64,000 nucleotides of DNA from Actinotalea soli. GTDB lineage: Bacteria; Actinomycetota; Actinomycetes; Actinomycetales; Cellulomonadaceae. Below the pieces are notes generated by a model, which worked only from the letters and a program-made list of their open reading frames with translations, did no database searches and was not told where the DNA came from. The stretch spans positions 105,916 through 169,915 of the forward strand of contig NZ_JAGEMK010000008.1 of assembly GCF_017565425.1 (NCBI RefSeq), written 5' to 3'. Both the position numbers and the translations under genes were made by a program. How positions within the stretch are numbered: the stretch's first letter is position 1; the number at the start of each line of letters is the position of its first letter. This document shows positions 26,319 to 35,474 of this stretch, one piece after another.

Positions 26319-26726
26319 ATGGACACGTTCAGCTTCGGGGCGGTGATCCTCTTCAGCGCGCTCGTGATCGTCTTCGCGTTCGCCAGCATCACATCCGTCG
26401 TCAAGCACTGGCCCGAGCCCGTGGACCGGGAGGTAGCGCGACAGGCCGCGAGGTCCCTCCTGCGTGGAAGGCTGGCGGGGGGCGAACCTCAGCGGTCGGC
26501 AAGCATCCGGCTCGCGCGAGGCTGGGCGCGCGGGTACTGGACCGCCTTGATGCTCCTCTGCCTCGCCGCCATCCAAGGGTTCCTCAGGCAGTCCTTCGAC
26601 GACGTCCTGTCCACGGTGTCCGTGGTGGCGATCGTCGCCTGCATCGCAGGAGCGGTGCTCACGGCGGTGCAGGTCGCCCTCGCTCGCGCGGCACTGCGGG
26701 GCGCAGGTCAGCCGCGGGGGTCGTGA
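26319..26726 (+). CDS. Hypothetical two-helix membrane protein
   Basis: A 135-residue protein with no recognised family. Helix 1 (FGAVILFSALVIVFAFASIT, residues ~5-25) is followed by a basic cytoplasmic stretch; helices 2 and 3 are ALMLLCLAAIQGFL and VVAIVACIAGAVLTAV. AGGACAGGAG precedes the ATG by 6 nt. It follows the Fe-S protein by 34 nt and may be co-transcribed. Its last 19 bp overlap the convergent serpin gene. Confidence 0.6.
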   Translation: MDTFSFGAVILFSALVIVFAFASITSVVKHWPEPVDREVARQAARSLLRGRLAGGEPQRSASIRLARGWARGYWTALMLLCLAAIQGFLRQSFDDVLSTVSVVAIVACIAGAVLTAVQVALARAALRGAGQPRGS

Positions 26727-27964
26727 ACGCTGCCGAGGAAGAGCACGGCACCGGTCTCGCGGTCGCTCACGGTGAACGCGAACGGGCGGTCGACCCGGAA
26801 CGGTGGTGACCCGGCGGACTCGGTCATGACCGCGCCCGTGGCGACCGCTGCCTCGGTGCCCCGTTCGTCGACCCGGATGTAGGTCTTCTGCACGACGGTG
26901 TCGAGGTGAGGGTTGGCCGAGGACATCGGCGTGAAGTCCCCGGCGCGGAACGCGGCCACCATCCCGAGGGACTGCAGGGGCGCGGTGAGGTCTGCCTCCC
27001 ACTCGAGCTCTGGACGTGGCAGGGCGATCTCGGAGACGGTGGCGGGCCGGAGGCCGTCGACAGCACTGCGCCAGGCCTCGGCGTCGAGGTCGTCGAGCAG
27101 CCCGTCGAGGTCCACGCCCTGCTCCGGCACGATCAGCTCCATGCCGAAGCGCTCCTCGTCGCCGTAGGGGAGCCGGAGCATCTCGAAACCGGCACCGGAG
27201 GACGTCTCCGCCCCGGCGTTGCCGCGGTGCATCGTGGGGACCTGCACCTTCCTGCCGCCGGCCAGGGTGAACGGCGCGTCCCGTGTCTGGGCTTCGTCGA
27301 ACGTGGTGGTCCAGGTGCCCAGGAAGTAGACCGTGTTGAGCAGCACCAGCACCGCGTGCGGATCGGGAAGACCGAGGGCCGCCGCGATCTCCTCGACCAG
27401 CCCGTTGGTGTTCCCCTCGACCCAGTCGTCGATCGCCGCGGCCGCGCCCTGCGAGCCGAGGTCCACCTCGTCCAGCGTCGCCCCGTAGGCGTCCTGGACG
27501 AAGGACACGTAGTCGTCCTCGAGCGGATACCCCTCGGCCGCCCACAGCGAGCTCGCGATCTCCAGGGTGACGTCGTCGGTGTCGATCAGGTCGGCGAGCA
27601 GCGCTGCGTTGCGGGTGTCCTGCGGACCGTCGAGGCGCAGGAGTCGGACCATCTCCTCGGCGCTGTCCCCGCCGGCCCCCGCGGCCAGCATCCCGAGCAG
27701 CACCGAGGCCGACAGCGGCGACGTGACCGTGGTGTCGCCCTCCTGCGCGACAGCGGCGTGCAGGTCGAAGCCGAAGGCGTTGGCGGCGTCCGCTGCTGCC
27801 GTGGCGTCCTCAGCGGAGAGACTGCCCGCGAGGGCCGTGCCCAGGGGGGCGCGCGAGCCGTCGTCTGCCGCGCCGTCGACCCCAGCACATGCCGCCAGGG
27901 CGAGGGCTCCCGCCGCCGCGGCGGCAACGAGCCTGGTGCACCTCACAGGGACCATGGCGTCCAT
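26708..27964 (-). CDS. Serpin family lipoprotein
   Basis: A 418-residue serine protease inhibitor-fold protein with a lipoprotein signal peptide (lipobox LAAC near residue 26), hence anchored outside the membrane. Serpin landmarks are SPLSASVLLGMLAAGAGG, LNTVYFLGTWTTTFDEAQT (shutter motif), FGMELIVPEQG and a C-terminal RPFAFTVSDRETGAVLFLG. The hinge DERGTEAAVATGAVMTES has the Gly-Thr-Glu-Ala-Ala pattern of inhibitory serpins. The scissile bond cannot be fixed, but lies near Thr-Glu-Ser-Ala. Bacterial serpins protect against external proteases. M1 or M4 (27955) could start translation. Confidence 0.92.
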   Translation of the reverse strand: MDAMVPVRCTRLVAAAAAGALALAACAGVDGAADDGSRAPLGTALAGSLSAEDATAAADAANAFGFDLHAAVAQEGDTTVTSPLSASVLLGMLAAGAGGDSAEEMVRLLRLDGPQDTRNAALLADLIDTDDVTLEIASSLWAAEGYPLEDDYVSFVQDAYGATLDEVDLGSQGAAAAIDDWVEGNTNGLVEEIAAALGLPDPHAVLVLLNTVYFLGTWTTTFDEAQTRDAPFTLAGGRKVQVPTMHRGNAGAETSSGAGFEMLRLPYGDEERFGMELIVPEQGVDLDGLLDDLDAEAWRSAVDGLRPATVSEIALPRPELEWEADLTAPLQSLGMVAAFRAGDFTPMSSANPHLDTVVQKTYIRVDERGTEAAVATGAVMTESAGSPPFRVDRPFAFTVSDRETGAVLFLGSVHDPRG

Positions 27965-28058
27965 CTCTCGTCAGCGTGAGGGGAGCGGCGACATCCTCAC
28001 CCCTACCCTGACCGTGTCCCGACGCTCACCGCGCTTGCACCCACCGGGGCGCTCCCTC

Positions 28059-29135
28059 TCAGAGGTCGGCGGGGTCCACGACGAAGCCCATCATGTCCGT
28101 GATCTCCCCGCCGACGGCCTTGTGCACGGCGCGGGTGATGGCGATGACCAGGGGCGTGGCTCGGCCTCGGGCCACGCGCAGGTTCAGGCTCGGGCGCTCG
28201 GACTCGAGGTCGGCGAGGTCCTCGGGCTCCCAGCGGACGGTGTAGCCCACGGCGCCGCGCTCAGCCCACGGGATGCCGGCGATGACGGGGGGCAGCGCGG
28301 TCTCCCCGGTGACCTCGAGGGCGATCATCCCGTCGAGGTCGAGGTCCACCAGGGCGCCGTACCCCTGCATGGGCTCGGGGTCGGTGAGGGCGGCGATGTC
28401 CCGCTGGTCGGCGGCGACGTGCAGGGCGTGACGCTGCTCGGCGTTGATCACCTCGGCCCCCGGCACGGCCTGCAGCCCGGTGCCCTGGGGCGGTCCGTTC
28501 CAGCGCCCGTCGGGCAGGTTGAGGTAGGCGCGCGGCACGGCCTGGCGCATGACGGTCAGCGCGGCGTCGGGCTCGAGCCAGATGTCCGTCCACACCGTGA
28601 GGTCGACGGCGGCCGAGGGGTCGGGCACGAGCACCGCGGGGGCCTGGTCGGCGGCCGGGGCGACCCGCACCGCTCCACCCAGCCGGCGCGCGACGTCGAC
28701 CAGCCATCGCACCACCCGCTCCTCGTCGCGGACGGGCAGCCCGGCCGGGAAGGCGCGGCCGAGCCCGTCACGGTCCCCGCCCCCCGGCCAGGGCGGGGTG
28801 CCGCGCTCGACGGGGGCGTGCATCACGTAGGCCAGCGCGGCGGAGGCCGGCACGCCCAGGGCGCTGGTCGCGGGACGGTCGAGGGTGAAGGGGCCCTGCA
28901 GCACGCTGTGCCGCGACAGGCGCAGCGCACCGGGAGGCGCGACGGTCTGGCGCAGTCCGCGCGCGCCACCGGCCGGGCGGGGCGGAGTCACGCCCGACGT
29001 CGTCTCCCAGACGGCCCGCGGGAATCGGCTCGCGGCGAGGGTCTCGACCTCGTCAGCGCCGACGTCCTCGGGCAGCACGAGCACGTGCCGACCAGTGACG
29101 TCGGTCGAGGTGGGGTCGAGAGCCGGGAGTGCCAT
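28059..29135 (-). CDS. Hypothetical actinobacterial protein
   Basis: A 358-residue soluble protein I cannot assign. It opens HVLVLPEDVGADEVETLAAS, has an Arg/Pro-rich middle, WLVDVARRLGGAVRVAP and repeated aromatic strands (VDLTVWTDIWLEPD, VGYTVRWEPEDLADL). It ends ITRAVHKAVGGEITDMMGF. No signal peptide, helices or metal motifs. TAGGCT (29142-29147) ends 6 nt before the ATG: leaderless. It lies downstream of dcd on the same strand but has its own promoter. Confidence 0.65.
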   Translation of the reverse strand: MALPALDPTSTDVTGRHVLVLPEDVGADEVETLAASRFPRAVWETTSGVTPPRPAGGARGLRQTVAPPGALRLSRHSVLQGPFTLDRPATSALGVPASAALAYVMHAPVERGTPPWPGGGDRDGLGRAFPAGLPVRDEERVVRWLVDVARRLGGAVRVAPAADQAPAVLVPDPSAAVDLTVWTDIWLEPDAALTVMRQAVPRAYLNLPDGRWNGPPQGTGLQAVPGAEVINAEQRHALHVAADQRDIAALTDPEPMQGYGALVDLDLDGMIALEVTGETALPPVIAGIPWAERGAVGYTVRWEPEDLADLESERPSLNLRVARGRATPLVIAITRAVHKAVGGEITDMMGFVVDPADL

Positions 29136-29220
29136 GGGGGGAGCCTAGGTCGCCAGTGTTGCGGCTGTGCTTCGGCGGTGTTGCCCAGACGGGCCTGGTC
29201 ACAGCGCCGGAGCAGCCGAG

Positions 29221-29796
29221 TCACACCTGCGTGCGATGGAAGCTCGTCGAGGAACGGGAGGCCGTCGGTCCGCGCTGACCCTGGTACCGCGAGCCGTAGA
29301 CGCTCGACCCGTAAGGGTGCTCCGAGGGCGAGGAGAGGCGGAAGAAGCACATCTGGCCGATCTTCATGCCGGGCCACAGCTTGATCGGCAGGGTCGCGAC
29401 GTTGGACAGCTCGAGGGTCACGTGCCCGGTGAAGCCCGGGTCGATGAACCCCGCGGTCGAGTGGGTGAGCAGCCCGAGCCGGCCCAGGGAGGACTTCCCC
29501 TCGAGGCGGGCCGCGACGTCGTCGGGCAGGGTCACGGCCTCGTAGGTCGAGCCGAGCACGAACTCACCCGGGTGCAGGATGAACGCCTCGTCGGGGTCGG
29601 CCTCGACCAGGTGGGTCAGGTCGGGCTGGTCGAGGGCTGGGTCGATGAAGGGGTACTTGTGGTTGCTGAACAGCCGGAAGAACTTGTCGAGCCGCACGTC
29701 GATGCTCGAGGGCTGGATCATGGCCGGCTCGTAGGGGTCCAGCTGGATGCGTCCGGAGTCGAGCTCGGCGCGGATGTCGCGGTCGGAGAGCAGCAC
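29221..29796 (-). CDS. dcd: dCTP deaminase
   Basis: A 191-residue trimeric deaminase converting dCTP to dUTP (or directly to dUMP in the bifunctional actinobacterial form), the first step of thymidylate synthesis from dCTP. It begins [20 protein letters not shown] and [17 protein letters not shown]. The active-site block is [20 protein letters not shown], then GHVTLELSN with the catalytic Glu, and the C-terminal [10 protein letters not shown] that closes over the triphosphate. The length is normal. TACCGT (29803-29808) ends 6 nt before the GTG, so it is leaderless. Confidence 0.96.
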   Translation of the reverse strand: MLLSDRDIRAELDSGRIQLDPYEPAMIQPSSIDVRLDKFFRLFSNHKYPFIDPALDQPDLTHLVEADPDEAFILHPGEFVLGSTYEAVTLPDDVAARLEGKSSLGRLGLLTHSTAGFIDPGFTGHVTLELSNVATLPIKLWPGMKIGQMCFFRLSSPSEHPYGSSVYGSRYQGQRGPTASRSSTSFHRTQV

Positions 29797-29893
29797 GGGG
29801 CCACGGTAGCGGCTGGGCCCGGGGGCTGGGAGCGCGTCGAGCAGGAGGACCTGGCGGGCGAGGTCGGGGGTCCGCGCGGGGCCAGGCACAGCG

Positions 29894-29926
29894 AGAGCCC
29901 CTCGAAGTAAGCGTTCGAGGGGCTCT
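29894..29926. terminator. 13-bp hairpin with GTAAGCG loop
   Basis: AGAGCCCCTCGAA (29894-29906) pairs perfectly with TTCGAGGGGCTCT (29914-29926) around the 7-nt loop GTAAGCG. It lies upstream of dcd, where no transcript is expected to end, so a terminator role is doubtful. A second hairpin with the same loop is at 61626. From 29927 to 30253 I see no gene. Confidence 0.65.
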
Positions 29927-30253
29927 GCTGTGGTCGTCGGACCCGACAGCCGGTTGCCCGACTGCTGCGGTCCCGCTCCGGCGCTACGGGCGGCTGCCGC
30001 GCGGTCTCCCGTGCAGCCACCACCTGACGACCCGACGTTCCGGTCCGTTGGGACTCCTGCGGCGCCATCCGCAGCTCGCAGGGTCTCCCCCGCGAGGTGG
30101 TCCACCGTTCTCCGGTCAGTCCCGACGGCCGTTCGCCCCCGGAGCCCAGGTTGCCCTGGTACGTCCCGGTTCTGAACGACTGCCGGAACCCAGTTCTAGA
30201 CCCCCGCGGGCGGAGCCCACAAGGGTTCGGCGCACCCGAATCGTGATCAACAG

Positions 30254-30357
30254 TTCTACACAGGTTCGTCCACAGGGTGACGTGCGCCGCACGAAATCAC
30301 CCACATGGCTGTGGACAAGATCTGTGCACGACGGCGGGGCACGGGACCGGGTCCACA
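30254..30357. promoter_or_regulatory. Cluster of DnaA-box-like sites
   Basis: Against the actinobacterial box TTGTCCACA, TGTGGACAA (30310-30318, reverse) is perfect. TCGTCCACA (30266-30274) has one mismatch. TTCTACACA (30254-30262), TGTGCACGA (30323-30331, reverse) and GGGTCCACA (30349-30357) have two. Five sites within 104 bp exceed chance expectation. No dnaA or dnaN is nearby, so this is more likely a DnaA-titrating or regulatory cluster than oriC. Confidence 0.55.
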
Positions 30358-30404
30358 GGCACAGCCGGGACGACGGCGAGGAAGGGGACCCGGCGAGGGG
30401 CGCT

Positions 30405-30435
30405 TTGGCCAGGGCGCGTCGATGGTGGGTATGAT
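30405..30435 (+). promoter_or_regulatory. Promoter of tRNA-Gly
   Basis: TATGAT (30430-30435) is a near-consensus -10 and TTGGCC (30405-30410) a weak -35 at 19-bp spacing. The tRNA 5' end follows 29 nt after the -10. Confidence 0.55.
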
Positions 30436-30464
30436 CGTCGCGCGCCGCCCAGCAACGGGCGCTC

Positions 30465-30535
30465 GCGGGTGTAGTTCAATGGTAGAACATCAGCTTCCCA
30501 AGCTGATAGCGCGGGTTCGATTCCCGTCACCCGCT
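30465..30535 (+). tRNA. tRNA-Gly (anticodon CCC)
   Basis: A 71-nt cloverleaf: acceptor GCGGGTG/CACCCGC, D stem GTTC/GAAC, anticodon stem TCAGC/GCTGA with loop TTCCCAA (anticodon CCC), a 4-nt variable loop, T arm GCGGG-TTCGATT-CCCGT and discriminator T. The CCA end is not encoded. It reads GGG glycine codons. No integrated element or duplicated 3' end is seen beside it. Confidence 0.95.
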
Positions 30536-30565
30536 CCCAGCACGTCGGCCCCCTCGGCGGGCAGC

Positions 30566-32326
30566 TCAGCCCTCTCCCTCACCCGGTACGCCGCGGTCTG
30601 CTCGACGGCCGTCCTCCGCATCCTCGAGGTGAGCGGCGACGAGTTCCCGGTACCGTCCGCGCTGGCCGACGAGCTCGGCGTGAGTCCCTTGCTGGACGAT
30701 CCGACCGCGGTCGAGCACCAGGACCTGGTCCGCGTGGACGACCGTGTCGAGGTGGTGGGCGATCACCAGGACGCTGCTCGTGCGCGCAAGATCACGCGCC
30801 GCCACGCCCACCAGCCGGGCGTTCTCCGGGTCCAGCGCTGAGGTGGCCTCATCCATGATCGTCAGAGGTGCCGCCTTGAGGAGCGCGCGGGCGATCGATA
30901 CGCGCTGACGCTGCCCTCCGGACAGGCGCGCCCCGCCGGGCCCGTTGGCCGTGTCGAGCCCGGCAGGGAGGTCGTGGAGTGCGGAGTCCAGCCCGGCGGC
31001 ACGCACCGCCCGGGCAAGATCCGCCGGCGAGGCCTCGGGGGCCGCCGCACGGATGTTCTCGGCGATGGTCCCGTCGGCGAGGTGGTCGTCCTGGAGGACC
31101 ACCGCGATCCTGCGGTAGAGCGCGCCGGTCTCGAGGCCACGCAGGTCCGCGCCGTCCAGGAGGATCCGGCCCGCCGACGGGTCCCAGAAGCGGGCGAGGA
31201 GCCGAGCGATGGTCGTCTTGCCCGAGCCTGACGGCCCGACGACGGCGGTCAGGCCGCGGCGCGGAAGAGCGAAGCTGACCTCCTGGATCACCGGGACGTC
31301 GCCATAGCGGAAGGACACGCCCTGAACGTCCACGAGCACGTCCGTCCCGGGTGGGTCCTCCGGCGGCAGATCGAGGACGGGGAGCGGCCGCACGCACAGG
31401 ACGTCCGCGACACGGTCCAGGGCTCCGCGCTGCAGGCGAAGCCCGGCAGCGAGCTCGGCCCCGGCAGCGGCTACCGCGGTCAGCCGGGAGGTGGTCACCA
31501 GCAGCCCGACGAACGCCGGTACGGACAGCGTCGCCCCGGCGACCCAGAGGACCCCGACCGCGACGAGCGCGGCGAAGAGCACGTTGAGCGTCACGCTGAA
31601 CAGCAGGAGCCCGGGCAGCACCGTGGCCGTCGACCGGCGCGCCTCACGTGCCGCCTCGCCGAGAGCACGCTCCAGCGCGTCGTCGTCCTCGGACCGTCGG
31701 TCCGTACGGATCACCGGCTGACGGACGGCGTACTCGAGCACGCGGTTGGCCGCCTCCACGTCGGCGCGGTGCCGCCGCAGGTCGACGGTCCGAGCGAGGT
31801 GCTGGCTGAGCGTGCTGGCCCACCACGCGACGAGGCTCGCGGCGAGCAGCGCGACACCGAAGCGCCAGTCCAGGAAGGCCACCGTCACGGCGGCGGCCAC
31901 CGGGGTCAGGATGGCGGTGATCGCAGGGCGCAGCAGGATCGCCGGGTAGGACATGAGCCGGGGCACCCCGGTGGTCGCGGTGTCGACGACCTCCGCCTGC
32001 CGCGTCGGGGTGAACCACCCCAGCGGGAGGTGCGCGATGTGGTCACCGAGCGCGAGATGGAGAGCACGCGCAGTCTGGCTCCCCGTGCGGAAGGCGGCCG
32101 ACTGCGCCACTCCTTGCACGACAACGAAGCCGAGGGCGGTCAGGGTCAGCGCCACCAACCACGGCTCTGCCGCCTCGTAGCCGGTGCCCACGAGCACCGC
32201 CACGGAGGTCCCGGCAAGACCGAGCACGACTCCCTGCAGGACGGCGGCGGTGGCGAGCCAGGCCGTGAGCGCGACCACGGCTCGGGCATCAACGGCGGGC
32301 AGCAGGCGGTGCAGGGCGCGGAGCAT
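30566..32326 (-). CDS. Exporter-fold ABC half-transporter 2 (IrtB/YbtQ-like)
   Basis: A 586-residue protein with an N-terminal six-helix type IV membrane domain (residues ~15-320) fused to an ATPase. Walker A is GPSGSGKTTIARLLARF, signature RLSGGQRQRVSIARALL, Walker B LTIMDEATSALD and switch IAHHLDTV. The membrane domain contains LGDHIAHLPLGWFTP. Half-transporters of this size that work as pairs include the siderophore importers IrtAB and YbtPQ. The assignment here rests on general sequence character and on the metal-uptake context. It overlaps the preceding half-transporter by one base (TGATG). Last gene of a six-gene operon. Confidence 0.82.
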   Translation of the reverse strand: MLRALHRLLPAVDARAVVALTAWLATAAVLQGVVLGLAGTSVAVLVGTGYEAAEPWLVALTLTALGFVVVQGVAQSAAFRTGSQTARALHLALGDHIAHLPLGWFTPTRQAEVVDTATTGVPRLMSYPAILLRPAITAILTPVAAAVTVAFLDWRFGVALLAASLVAWWASTLSQHLARTVDLRRHRADVEAANRVLEYAVRQPVIRTDRRSEDDDALERALGEAAREARRSTATVLPGLLLFSVTLNVLFAALVAVGVLWVAGATLSVPAFVGLLVTTSRLTAVAAAGAELAAGLRLQRGALDRVADVLCVRPLPVLDLPPEDPPGTDVLVDVQGVSFRYGDVPVIQEVSFALPRRGLTAVVGPSGSGKTTIARLLARFWDPSAGRILLDGADLRGLETGALYRRIAVVLQDDHLADGTIAENIRAAAPEASPADLARAVRAAGLDSALHDLPAGLDTANGPGGARLSGGQRQRVSIARALLKAAPLTIMDEATSALDPENARLVGVAARDLARTSSVLVIAHHLDTVVHADQVLVLDRGRIVQQGTHAELVGQRGRYRELVAAHLEDAEDGRRADRGVPGEGEG

Positions 32327-34068
32327 CAGGAGTCCTTCCGTGGGGCGGCGGCAGACATCGAGGGGCGCCACGCCGAGGGGGACGCTGCGGAGTCCCAGAG
32401 CCGGCGGTACGCGGCGCATCCCTCGAGCAGCTCGGCATGGGTGCCCTGCCCGGCCAGCCGACCGCGGTCGAGCACCACGATCCGGTCGGCGTGGGTGACC
32501 GTGCGCAGCTGGTGGGTGATGAGCAGGACGAGCCGCGAGCCCGCCTCGCGCGTCAGGGTCTCCATGAGGACAGCGCGGGTCGGGGGGTCGAGGGCCGAGG
32601 TCGCCTCGTCGAGCACGAGGGCGGTCGGGCGGCGCAGCAGCGCGCGCGCCAGGCAGACCCGCTGGCGTTGCCCACCGGACAGCTCGACCTCCTCGCCGAG
32701 GACCGTGTCGTAGCCGCGGGGCAAAGCCTGGATCTCCTCGTGGATCGCTGCGGCGACAGCGGCCGCGATCACGTCCTGCTCCGGGACGGTGCGCCCCCCG
32801 GTCAGGTTGTCGCGGACGCTGGCCTCACGGAGCCCGGTGTCCTGGAAGACGTAGGCGACCCGCTCGTACAGGCCGGGCTCGCTCAGCTCCCCGAGCTCGA
32901 CGTCACCGAGCAGGACCCGGCCCTGCGTGGGGTCGAAGAACCGTGCGAGCACCCCGGCGAGGGTGCTCTTGCCGCTGCCGGACTCCCCCACCACCGCCAC
33001 GAGCCCGGTCGTGGGCAGCTCGAGGGTGAGGCCGTCGAGGGCCACCTCGTCCTCGCCGTAGCGATGACTGACACCCTCGAGGCGCAGCGCACCCCCCACC
33101 TCGGGAGCGGCCCCGCCCCAGGTGAGGCGAGGTTGGGCCAGGAAGGAGCTGATCGACCCCAGCGCGGACAGGCCCGTGCGGATCGCCTGGATCCGGGGGC
33201 CGACGACGGCGACGGGCGCGGAGACGGCGGGCCCGAGGAGCGCGCCGGCCACGAGGGCTGTGGGGGTGACCCTGTCGAGATGGAGGCCTAGCGCGCCGGT
33301 CAGGACGAGCAGGGCCGTCGTGACGCCCGGAGCGACGACGAGCCAGGACGCCGTCGTCGCGGCCGAGGTGCGACGGGACCATGCGCTGAAGAAGTCGTGG
33401 AACTGCGTGACGGCGGCGCGGAACCGGGACCGTGCACCGCCCGCGCCGCCGTACACCTTGGCGACGGGCAGGCCTCGCACGTAGTCGACGACCGCGCTGC
33501 CGATGCGGTGCTGCTGCGCGGCGTACTCGGCGAAGCCCGCGGCCGATCCGCGCATCGCGCGAGCGAAGCACCCGACTCCGAGGATCAGCGGCAGCGCGGC
33601 CAGCAGGGCGAGCCGCCAGTCGAGCAGGGCGAGGGCCACGAGGCCGACGAGCGAGGTCACCACGAGCGCCGTCACGTCCAGGAGCGTGTGGGCGACGAGG
33701 TGGTGCAACGCGCCGGTGTCGTCGTGCAGCACGGTCTTGATGCGACCCGCGCCCTGCCCGGTCACCGCAGGCACCGGGAGGTCCCGGATGGTGCGGACCA
33801 GGCGCGCCCGGAGCTGCCGCGTGAGGTCCGCGTCGGCACGGTGGCTCAGGACCGTCGCCGCGCTGGCCGCGCCGAGACTCCCCAGCGCACCACCGACCGC
33901 AGCGAGCAGGACGACCGTGCCGGGGGCCGGTTCACCGCTCATCCAGGCGCCCGTGAAGGCGATGAGCGCGAGCAGAGGCACGAGGGTCAGGACCGCAGCG
34001 AGGCCCTGGAAGGCCATGGCGAGGATCAGCACCCCGCGGACGGGCCGAAGCAGACCGAGGGATGTCAT
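32326..34068 (-). CDS. Exporter-fold ABC half-transporter 1 (IrtA/YbtP-like)
   Basis: A 580-residue half-transporter. Six helices occupy residues ~10-300, with KTVLHDDTGALHHLVAHTLLD in the second/third-helix region, a segment resembling siderophore-type half-transporters. The ATPase has GESGSGKSTLAGVLARFF, ELSGGQRQRVCLARALL, ALVLDEATSALDPPTR and LITHQLRTV. It is expected to pair with the next gene as a heterodimer. Its start overlaps the stop of the double ATPase by 4 bp. Mono-functional drug export is the alternative role. Confidence 0.82.
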   Translation of the reverse strand: MTSLGLLRPVRGVLILAMAFQGLAAVLTLVPLLALIAFTGAWMSGEPAPGTVVLLAAVGGALGSLGAASAATVLSHRADADLTRQLRARLVRTIRDLPVPAVTGQGAGRIKTVLHDDTGALHHLVAHTLLDVTALVVTSLVGLVALALLDWRLALLAALPLILGVGCFARAMRGSAAGFAEYAAQQHRIGSAVVDYVRGLPVAKVYGGAGGARSRFRAAVTQFHDFFSAWSRRTSAATTASWLVVAPGVTTALLVLTGALGLHLDRVTPTALVAGALLGPAVSAPVAVVGPRIQAIRTGLSALGSISSFLAQPRLTWGGAAPEVGGALRLEGVSHRYGEDEVALDGLTLELPTTGLVAVVGESGSGKSTLAGVLARFFDPTQGRVLLGDVELGELSEPGLYERVAYVFQDTGLREASVRDNLTGGRTVPEQDVIAAAVAAAIHEEIQALPRGYDTVLGEEVELSGGQRQRVCLARALLRRPTALVLDEATSALDPPTRAVLMETLTREAGSRLVLLITHQLRTVTHADRIVVLDRGRLAGQGTHAELLEGCAAYRRLWDSAASPSAWRPSMSAAAPRKDS

Positions 34069-35474
34069 CGCAGGGTTCCTTCGCTGAGGGTCAGTGCGCG
34101 GTCCGCCCGGGAGGCGACACGGTCACGGTGGGTGATGAGCAGCACCGGGGTGCCACGCTCGCGCCGGTAGCGGTCGAGGGCCTCGAGGACCCGCTCCTCG
34201 GTGGCCGGGTCCAGGGACGCGGTGCTCTCGTCGCACAGCAGCACCGCGGGCGCGGCGGTGATCGCCCGGGCGAGGGCGACACGGTGCCGCTGCCCTCCGC
34301 TGAGCTGGTCCGGCCTCCGCTCCAGGTGGGCGGGGTCGAGGCCGAAGCGGTCGAGGACCTCCTCCGGCCCCCACCCGCACGACCGGCCGTTGCGGGCGGC
34401 GGACGCCCGGGCTCGGCCGAGCGTCCTGTGCACGGGCTCGTGCGGGTTGAGGGCGGCCCGGGCGTCCTGACCGACGTACGCGAGAAACGGCCCACCTGTC
34501 CGCGCCCGGGCCGAGGCGTCCCAGCCGACAGGCCTGCCGTGCAGCCGGAGCTGTCCGGCGGCCGGGGGCGCGAGCCCCGCGAGTGCACGAGCGAGCGTGG
34601 TCTTGCCGCTGCCGGAGTCACCACGCACGGCGACCATCTCGCCCTGCGCGATCGCGAGGCTCAGGTCGTCGAGGATGCGCGCTTCACCGCGCCGGACGGT
34701 CAGGCCCGTCACCGACAGCATCGATGCCTGGCCGTGGTCCGGGCGGCACACCGGGGCCCGGACCACGGCGGGCGGGGCCGTGGCCTTCGGAGCCGGCGCG
34801 ATGCGGCCCGCCGCGACGGTGAACGTCCTGTCGGCCATCCGGGTGATGACCGAGAGGTCATGGCTCACGAGCAGGACGGCGGGCCGCCAGGGCAGATCGG
34901 CGAAGGCTGAGCCGACCGCGTGCGCGGTGGCGGGGTCCAGGCCGCTCGTGGGCTCGTCGAGAACGATCAACCGCGGCTCCGTCAGGAGCGTCCGGGCCAG
35001 CAGCGCCCGTTGGGCCTGACCGCCGGACAGCCGCCCCGGGTGTCGTCGCAGCAGGTGCTCGTCGAGCGAGGCCGCTCGGGCGGCCTCGGCAACTCTCCTC
35101 GCTCGGTCACGACGGTCTGCGCCGGGGTGGGCGATGCGGTCGGCCGCGTCGAGCTGGGTCAGCACGCGGTGGCGCGGGTTGAGCGCGCTGGCGGGGTCCT
35201 GGGGCACGTATCCCGTGACGCGGCCCCGCAGCGCGCGCCGGCCGTCGAGGGTGAAAGGGTCGAGACCGGCGACCCGCACGGTGCCCGCCGTGCGGCGCAG
35301 CCCGGGACCGAGGTGCCCGAGCAGGGCGTGCGCGAGCGTGGTCTTCCCGGCGCCCGACGGCCCGACGAGGCCCGTCACCGTGCCGTCGGCGAGCTCGAGG
35401 TCCACGCCGTCGAGGATCACGGCGCCGTGCTGGGTCGCCACGCTCAGCCCGCGGACGTCGACGAGGCCGCTCAC
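34065..35474 (-). CDS. Fused double ATPase of a peptide/nickel-type ABC importer
   Basis: A 469-residue protein with two complete Opp/Nik-type nucleotide-binding domains, equivalent to OppD+OppF. Domain 1: GPSGAGKTTLAHALLGHLG (about residue 37), RLSGGQAQRALLARTLL, LIVLDEPTSGLD. Domain 2: RGDSGSGKTTLARALAGLA (about residue 290), QLSGGQRHRVALARAI, VLLCDESTASLD. Each has its switch His (LLVSHDLSVI, LLITHRDRV). It overlaps the permease and half-transporter genes by 4 bp each. Confidence 0.9.
   Translation of the reverse strand: MSGLVDVRGLSVATQHGAVILDGVDLELADGTVTGLVGPSGAGKTTLAHALLGHLGPGLRRTAGTVRVAGLDPFTLDGRRALRGRVTGYVPQDPASALNPRHRVLTQLDAADRIAHPGADRRDRARRVAEAARAASLDEHLLRRHPGRLSGGQAQRALLARTLLTEPRLIVLDEPTSGLDPATAHAVGSAFADLPWRPAVLLVSHDLSVITRMADRTFTVAAGRIAPAPKATAPPAVVRAPVCRPDHGQASMLSVTGLTVRRGEARILDDLSLAIAQGEMVAVRGDSGSGKTTLARALAGLAPPAAGQLRLHGRPVGWDASARARTGGPFLAYVGQDARAALNPHEPVHRTLGRARASAARNGRSCGWGPEEVLDRFGLDPAHLERRPDQLSGGQRHRVALARAITAAPAVLLCDESTASLDPATEERVLEALDRYRRERGTPVLLITHRDRVASRADRALTLSEGTLR

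Noticed and set aside
30254..30357. Chromosomal replication origin
   Set aside because: Too few boxes and no dnaA, dnaN or AT-rich unwinding region nearby; kept as a DnaA-site cluster.
30465..30600. Integration site of a mobile island at tRNA-Gly
   Set aside because: No integrase and no repeated tRNA 3' end was found within the window.
34065..35474. Frame-shifted or fused pseudogene of two ATPases
   Set aside because: Both domains keep all catalytic motifs and normal linker; fused OppDF-type ATPases are common in actinobacteria.
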